NCBI RefSeq assembly: GCF_051020955.1
Contig: NC_135016.1
Span: 13,684,501-13,748,500, forward strand
Reading direction: 5' to 3'
Origin: Megalopta genalis
Lineage: Eukaryota; Arthropoda; Insecta; Hymenoptera; Halictidae
Length of the DNA: 64,000 bases
This document shows, one piece after another, positions 57,265 through 64,000 of the stretch. Below the pieces are notes generated by a model. It had not been told where the DNA came from, did no database searches, and worked only from the letters and a program-made list of their open reading frames with translations. Position numbers and translations under genes: made by a program. The first letter of the stretch is position 1; every line of letters starts with the position of its first letter.

Positions 57265-57790
57265 TTTGGCTCGTATATTTTATAATTTTATGTTTAATAT
57301 TTTCATTTAATAATGCGTATAAAGAAAGTACTCGTATATTTTATATATTAATTGTGTATTTTTGTAGCTATTGAAAATAAGAAACTATTTCTTAACTATA
57401 ATACAACGTGTAGGCAATGTATGTAAAAAATTGGTACTCGTATATTTAATTTATGATTTGCATCTCATAGCTTCTTAGATAAGATAACTAATTGTATCTT
57501 GTTGTTAGTTGTAAGACAAAATATAGACAACACGTTCGAATAAGGTACTCGTATATTTTATTTATAATTGTATTTTATAGCGTTTTAGTTGAAATAATTC
57601 ATTGTTTTTTAATCAAAAGACAACTTAGAGGAAACATGCGTGCAAATGGCAATCTTGTACTTCATTTATTAATTGTGTTTCAGTAAACGTATATTTTACA
57701 GTATTTTTATTTAGAATAATTACTTTTTACTTGATTATTAGACAAGTTATGAGCTAAATGTATGAAAAGAGTAATCGTGTATTAGTATTA
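57265..57790. repeat. Degenerate tandem repeat, about 110-bp unit
   Basis: CTCGTATATTT anchors at 57270, 57331, 57437 and 57548, with weaker versions near 57655 and 57770. Spacing is 61, 106 and 111 bp. TTTAT-AATTGTATTTTATAG and AATCAAAAGACAA-type blocks follow each anchor. Confidence 0.75.
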
Positions 57791-58780
57791 ATTATTCTAA
57801 GAAAATTAAGAAAAAGTATTAAAGATTTGGATAAGAATAAAGGATTGATAAATATACTAACTTTTTATGTGCTGCTTAAGAGCCTAACAGTTTCATTATA
57901 TCTTGATAAAATAACAATTTTCTGTAATACGAAATACCGAAATAACGATTTTACATTTCTAGCTGTAACTGTACACAATCATTACCTTTATATGTTTTTC
58001 ATATATATTTTTCTTTACACATTGTTGTTAAATGTAATGTATAGACTGCAGAGTTTTATGCAAAATAAAAATTGCGTGCGTTAATTGTATTACACAAGAA
58101 CTAGATAGGCATCTATTTCTTTTCCTAATTATGAGTTGAGCATAATGCAATAGAATTTTTATAAACTCATGTTTTATATTTGATCTATACATTTTTGTCA
58201 TAAAATAAGAGTACATAAAAGAGTATATAAAATATAAAATATATAGAATAGAAATAAATAGAATAGAATATATATAGAAGAGTGCATAAAATTGTTACAT
58301 TCTGTATATTAAGAAAATAGATGTAAACTAATATAAATATATGTATAACCTCAAATTTACATATACTAAATGTACTAAAAATATTATGAATAAAACATGT
58401 ATATGAAATATGTAGGGTATATGTAATTTGTAAAGAATGTTATTTTAATTTGTATGAAATTATGATTTAATTTGACGTAACCAACGTCTGGAAATTATGT
58501 TCACAGTAGAATAATACTGTTTGATACAGACAATTCAGATACCAATTCTAATAGGAGATACTTAAAACTTCAAATACATCTATTTCTCTTGCACGATTGT
58601 AAACAATTTCTACGTCATTTTTCTAAAGAATCGAGTACATAATAATAAATCGTTGAATTTGTAACAATAAAGATACTGAACTATTATTGAAATTCAGTGA
58701 AATAATTACTATGAGATGATGCAATTCGAAATTAATTAAGATCCTGAACTACTATTAATATTCATCAAATTAGTATCAAA
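57791..58780. other. AT-rich DNA, one ACTGCGG-family terminus
   Basis: TAGACTGCAGAGTTTTATGC followed by AAAATAAAAATTG at 58042 is one of the best plus-orientation termini, but no partner lies within 300 bp. Frames 57758-58084 and 58028-58216 are unsupported and overlap it. TATAGAATAGAAATAAATAG runs at 58235-58290. Confidence 0.4.
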
Positions 58781-59235
58781 AGATTATGTAATTTCAAATC
58801 AACCACCGAAGAATTTCCTATAAAATAAAAGAAAGGCAACGATGCGAGCTGTACAATTAACATTAGATTTAAACAAATAAAGATTACGAGACGGTGTAGA
58901 TTCATATTAGATGTCACAGAATTATTTATAAAATAAAGGGAAGGAAATGTCATAGAGATTAATCGAAAGTGATAAAAAGAAGGCAATATCGAATTAACTG
59001 TCACAGAATTTTGAATAAAATAAAACAAGGAAAACCACATAAATTCTGTTTGAATATTCGGCAAATAATTATTAAAATCGGCGCAGTATCAAATTAGCCA
59101 CCAAGGAATTCGTACGAAAATAAGGGAGAAGGCGGACCGTACAATTAACATTACATTTAAGCAAATAAAGATTACGAAACGGTGAAGTTTTAAATTGCAT
59201 ATTACAGAACGTTTTATCCCGTTTTCGGGGTAAAC
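58781..59235. repeat. Tandem repeat, about 100-bp unit in a 296-bp larger period
   Basis: A CACMRAGRAATT-...-ATAAAATAARRG block recurs near 58802, 58914, 59002, 59098 and 59204. Within this, GTACAATTAACATTAGATTT plus AAATAAAGATTACGAGACGG at 58852 is repeated almost exactly at 59148, so every third unit is most alike. Confidence 0.75.
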
Positions 59236-59319
59236 GAGGAAAGGAAGAAGAAAAGAAACGTTGAAGCGGCTTTCAAGCACTTTCTTACTTGTTAGCCGAT
59301 CATTAATTTCACTGGGCAA

Positions 59320-59790
59320 CTGCTCGAAAAAAGTAAATTAAAGCGTGCGCTGTTCGCGTTAATTCCGGCTCGTTAATAACTCCCAAGCATTGCGTCATAA
59401 ACTCCGGATTTTTACAGGATGCTCGCCGGCCCCGGTGCACGGGGACGTAATTGCTGAATCGTGAATGAATCCTGAGTGTTCCACGGCAGATTCACAAGAT
59501 CATTACGGCCTTGCGAGACACCTTCATCGGGCCTCACGAGGATAAAGACGGCCCCGCTGAAATTTCTACGCGACTTTTCATGCACCGTTCATCAGCCACG
59601 ACGGAAATACCTCTCGTTGCCGCGAAGAACATGATGGCAACACGTGAACGTAATATCCGTTGGATTTTGTACAAAAAGTGAAACACGGGTACGCGCGGTA
59701 TAAATTAGATGACGAAATGCTTAACCCCGCTGCGCCCGTCGAGCCTTTTTCGATTTAATCGGATTTTCATCATTGACCGGACAAGACTGT
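59320..59790. other. GC-rich island containing a duplicated segment
   Basis: The part from about 59405 to 59632 is paralogous to 61225-61435: CAGATTCACAAGATCATTAC, CTTGCGAGACA, CACGACGGAAATACCTCTCG and GAAGAA have counterparts in the same order and orientation. No coding frame is conserved between the two by eye. Confidence 0.6.
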
Positions 59791-59869
59791 TTACCTTCAA
59801 CTTTACGTCGCTTTTTTTTAAATTTGAAATTAACAATTCACGTTTTCCTTCGTACACTTACGTCATCTT

Positions 59870-60430
59870 TATCTTCGTGCAATTACATTATGTTTTATTT
59901 TTGGGTTATTCTTATTATTAACAGGTTTTATTCTTGTACAATGATGTGTTAGGTTTTATTTTTCTTCAATGATGCAAAGTTTTATTTTTGTGTACAATGA
60001 CAATAGGTTTTATTTTCGTACAATAATTATATATTTTGTACCTACAATTACGTTATATTTTATATTTATAAAATAACGTTACGTTTATCTTCGTACAATT
60101 AGGTTATGTTTAACATTTAACGATTAGGTAATACATTGCGTTTACCTTTATAAAATTATGTTACCTTTACTTTTGTATAATTACATCACATTTTATCTTT
60201 GTACAATTACGTTACGTTTATTTGTTTGCAGTTAGGTTATGTTCTAGTTTTGTACGATGACGTTAAGTTTTTTCTGTGTGCAATTACACGTTACCTTTAC
60301 TTTTGTACAATTACATAAAATTTTCTCTTTGCACAATTTCGTCGCGTTTTATCATTGTACAATCAGATTACGTTTACTTTTATGAAATTACGTTATGTAA
60401 CCTTCGTACAATAATTTTTGAAATTGACAG
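59870..60430. repeat. Degenerate minisatellite, about 32-bp unit
   Basis: Variants of TTTTGTACAATTACGTTACG / TTTATTTTTGTACAAT recur throughout at 28-36-bp spacing, with ACGTTACGTTTA, AGGTTATGTTT and ACATCACATTTTA alternatives. Very diverged; boundaries approximate. Confidence 0.75.
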
Positions 60431-61130
60431 TATCAACATTCTTACTTTGTTATATTAGTTTAATGGAAACAAATGAAATATTTCTGATGTGTCGTATATT
60501 TTTCAACACATATTTAAGAATGAAATATAAAAATTAGTCATTTATTTTGATCATTCATGTCAATACCGAAATATTTTAGTCACTAGACTTTATCGATTCC
60601 ATTAAATTCTCTCCAGTAAATTTATTTATAATAATCTAAGACATATATAGTTAGATAAACGAATAAAGGTTAAAATTGTATAATGATTTTTTCCTAATCG
60701 GAGTTACTGATATGTTTTGTCAAAATTACTTCGCAAGAACAATTCAAACAAGGATCATAATATATTATAATTAACTACGCTATCTTAGAAATAAAATGAA
60801 ATTGACGAATACAGCAATCGGAAATAATTGTTTCGAAACTATGTATCAAGTTTTGCGTTAATTTGTTATTTTGAATAAATGCAACGCAAGTATAGTTTCA
60901 TTAAAGTCAACACGATGACAGTGTCACATTTTCTGCCAGTTCAATTGAATACTTAATAATAAATCGGGGGATCTCGATATAAATTAAAAATACGAAAATA
61001 AATAACAACAAATGAATATTATACCAAAAAAAAAATTGAAATAAAAAATAAATGGACCTATTATCCGAGAAGTAACAGTGAATTATAGCCGCGATCGGTA
61101 CATTTAATATCAAAGCAAATTAAAAGCTAT
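60431..61130. other. AT-rich DNA, no gene seen
   Basis: No frame above 70 codons. Nothing named. Confidence 0.45.
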
Positions 61131-61740
61131 CATTCAAGAACCGCCACGAAGAGGAAAAAAAAGGAGCAGCACGCGGCGAGTCTACCGCAAAATAAAAGCC
61201 ACAAAATGCACAATGGAGTGTCTATTAAAATTTTTATTCCGAGGCCCGGCGAACCGAAATTAATGTATTCCTGAAGCCATCAAAAAATTGCCATCAGATT
61301 CAGAAGACCATTACGTCCTCGCGAAACAAGTTGATGAAGCTTCACGACCAGCTGAAACTTCCATCCAGGTTTTCAAGCAGCATTCGTCCGCCACGCTAGA
61401 AACACCTCTCGTTGGCGTCGGCCCGAAGAAAAGGTAATTACCGGTGAATTCCCGAGGTCTTCTAGGCTAGATGAGGCCATCAATGCACAGCGGGGAATCG
61501 CGACACCCTCGTCTGCCTTTCTACCTCGTCCTCGTGAGGGTAGCGAGAACCCATATTACTCATCCATATTTCGCTATCGTTCTCCCTCCATCCACAATGT
61601 CTTCTCCTTACCTACGCCTCGTTGGTTTAAGGCCAATGGACACTGATTATGCGACCGCTGCGATCGCGTCTCGCTTTTTAGCCGATTTACCATTAATACG
61701 CCGGTAATATTGATTGATCGTTCGAGGCGGTCGGTTTTCG
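61131..61740. other. GC-rich island containing a duplicated segment
   Basis: 61225-61435 is the paralogue of 59405-59632 (CAGATTCAGAAGACCATTAC, CTCGCGAAACA, CACGCTAGAAACACCTCTCG). CAGCGGGGAATCGCGACACC at 61482 is the complement of the shared GC-island motif. Frame 61471-61707 is unrecognised. Confidence 0.5.
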
Positions 61741-62985
61741 AGCAATCGATCGTTTAACTGTGCACCACACTTTTATTTTTGTCATCTTTATTTTCAGTTT
61801 CATGTCGCGTTCACAGCCGTGCTCCATGTTTCCTGGATTATATAGACGCTGTGACCATATTAACGAATGAAATGTACAAAACTGGAATTGTTTTATGTGG
61901 AAAAATAATTTAATTTCGATACTGTTCATAAGAATGAATTTGTTGTAGTAAGTTAGGTTTGACGAATTTGTGATAATGTATATGAGTAATAGAAATTTTT
62001 GCAGAGATAAAATAACTTTCACGCTGGAAAATAAGAACGTCTTAATTTTCCTAAAACATAAAACAAAATAATTTGCATGCATCTCAAATCAGAATCTTTT
62101 CGACTAAATAAAAAGACACGAAAAGTTTTCGAGGATTAGATTGCGGAACAGACACTTCGTTAATTAATATTAAAAAAGTTTTCTAATATTCTAACGAGTG
62201 TCAAATATTATTTAATTAATAATATTATAACAATATGAAACCTGATTATCCTGATCATAAACCAAAAACGACTACTTTAATAAAAATAATTTATTTTTAA
62301 TAATAATTTAAAGTAATTTATTAGATTATTATGAGGAGACTTCAACAATGTCAAAAACGATTATAGCGATAGTTAATTCTTGCATTCAATACTAAATCTT
62401 TTGTACAATATTTCTCATAAAATTATAATACTGACATTTCGATTTTCACACTGTTCCTTTAATTTGTAAATAATATAAACGCATTACATATGATGTAAAA
62501 ATGCGTTTCTTTCACAGTTATGTTGATTAGCACTTGTTTGTCTTTAATTATTTTTCAGATAGAACGAGACAATTTTTGTTTCTTGTATGTCCCCAACTAT
62601 AATATTAGGTTAGTTATAATATTTCATAGAGAGTTCGTTTCATTGAATTCATGTAAGCGATTTGAAACGAACGAATTAGGACATAAAATTACAGTAAATA
62701 AAATATTTCATGTTGTTAATCCAAGCTAAAATCTGAAACGTAAAATAAAATATTTATTCCCATGATTTTTAACCTGAAAATAAATTATGAAAATGATTAA
62801 CGTAACCTAAAACAAGATAACGTAAAAAATCATAATATTTGCAATCGAAAATTCTCATTATAAATACAGCTATAATTTTATATTGCAGAGGAAAAGTATT
62901 TCGTTCGTTTATATTATCAAAATAATTATATTTTCCACTATGATTTAGTAAAATGAAAGTAATTCGTTTGACGATAATGAATTAA
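61741..62985. other. AT-rich DNA, no gene seen
   Basis: The minus frame 61693-62082 (129 codons) starts and ends in unrelated composition zones and has no domain. Nothing else. Confidence 0.45.
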
Positions 62986-63400
62986 ATAAATAAAATATTC
63001 CGAACTACGGCACACACAAGTATAATACTATAAATAAATACTACACAAATAAAAGACTATTTGGAATATTATCTTAAAAATTGTTTAGAACGAATAAAAT
63101 ATCTCATTTTTAAAAGTACAGTCTTCCGAACAAATGAAATATTATATTTTCGAAAATAATACTTAAAATAACATATCTATTTACCATTTGCCATTCAAAA
63201 TGCTATTCCGAACTATGTCGCAAATATTTTCATCGTATTCCAAATAAAACACCATTTGAAATATTAATCATAAATATTTTCAAACGAATAAAATATTTAA
63301 TTTTTGGAAATTACATGCACGATCTAAAACAAAATATCAATATACCATTTGCCATTCAAAATCCTATTTTAGCCAGCTCTTCATACGGCAGAGTCACTGA
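62986..63400. repeat. Two diverged copies of an about 200-bp unit
   Basis: ATTCCGAACTACGGC (62998) and ATTCCGAACTATGTC (63204); GAACGAATAAAATAT (63089) and AAACGAATAAAATAT (63283); CCATTTGCCATTCAAAATGC (63184) and CCATTTGCCATTCAAAATCC (63344). Offsets of 160-206 bp show indels. Confidence 0.65.
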
Positions 63401-64000
63401 AAATCTTATTAATAGGCTTCCGGTAGGTAAAGTGTTAATAAATCATAAAGGGAACGAGCGCCGAGAGATCGGGAATTATGTCGGATCTCGACCGGTTCGT
63501 TTCGGTAAACATCCCCAGTGTGAATTGGCCTTTATATATCTCTAGTGATCCTTATGGTGGCCATAGAGAAGAGAGACCGAGTGCCGTCCTAATTCTTCTG
63601 CCGTCACGCGGTTTTATGATACCGACATAAAATTTGGATTCCAACGCGGGACACGAGCGAGCTCTCGCGGAGGATGATCGCCTCCTTAATTATATCGGCG
63701 GAGCCCTTCCTCGATATCGCTTGTAATTCAGCGAACATCGTCCGAGGATTTATGGGGATCTCCTGCTAGACGATCTGTCCTTCTCCCGTGTCCCGGGCGG
63801 CCTCGTTTTTCGTCAAATTCGATGGATTTAAAAGGAGCCCGCCGAGACATATATCCTCCGGGATGTTAATTATGGTTATTAGTCGCGACGTCCCGCAATG
63901 GTAAAACTGTAAGCTTTCTAACGACTCGGAATATATCTCGACAGAATGCTGAAACCTATTGTAATTTCCATACAAAGAATTTGAATTCAGGATCTCGAAT
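63401..64000. other. GC-richer island at the window end
   Basis: Mixed composition with TTAATTAT-type homeodomain-like words (CTCCTTAATTATATCGG, GGATGTTAATTATGG) in a GC-rich setting, a texture often seen in insect conserved non-coding elements. Frames 63315-63545 and 63766-63975 are unrecognised. Confidence 0.35.

Noticed and set aside
59930..60250. TTAGG-like words suggesting telomeric repeats
   Set aside because: GTTAGGTT words are part of a degenerate 32-bp minisatellite and never occur as tandem TTAGG.

Overview
The window looks like eukaryotic nuclear DNA, most likely from an insect and plausibly a bee or other hymenopteran. It is strongly AT-rich, with short GC-rich islands, many micro- and minisatellites, a mariner relic and many short non-autonomous DNA transposons with TA, TTAA or 8-bp target duplications. 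There are no operons or bacterial signals. The organism call is inference; no species-diagnostic gene is present.

I find no host protein-coding gene I can defend. The longest open frames (190, 172, 136 and 134 codons) lie in GC islands or tandem repeats and show no recognisable domain. The only coding sequence I recognise is the C-terminal third of a mariner transposase (9552-9881, minus strand) inside an internally deleted element (9484-10041). The window therefore reads as a gene desert or a very large intron.

Layout. 0-8 kb: a ~97-bp tandem array, a TA-flanked hairpin MITE, a 120-123-bp tandem array, a pogo-like MITE, a GC island (5-6 kb), a long inverted repeat ending in a GGGACACCCTGT motif, and a hAT-like MITE with a perfect 8-bp duplication. 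9-16 kb: the mariner relic, a 60-65-bp minisatellite, two MITEs, a ~155-bp tandem array and a ~645-bp inverted duplication. 16-24 kb: GC islands, a CT tract, an ATTCGAATAA-type array, two TA-flanked MITEs and a TTAA-MITE inside a tandem array. 26-33 kb: several MITEs, a perfect 107-bp-arm palindrome at 30.3-30.5 kb, and a compound minisatellite with (CG)9 and a long ATATT tract. 35-39 kb: a GC island with purine tracts, a minisatellite with higher-order structure, and a dense nested MITE cluster. 40-64 kb: a piggyBac-end MITE, an AT-rich array flanked by GC-rich direct repeats, and GC islands alternating with AT-rich arrays to the end.

Nothing indicates a pathway or gene system acting together. 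The organised content is the transposon/satellite landscape: at least four TTAA-inserting families, two or three TA-inserting families, two probable 8-bp-duplicating families, and repeated insertion of these into tandem arrays. The GC islands are the best places to look for exons or conserved regulatory DNA using comparative data.
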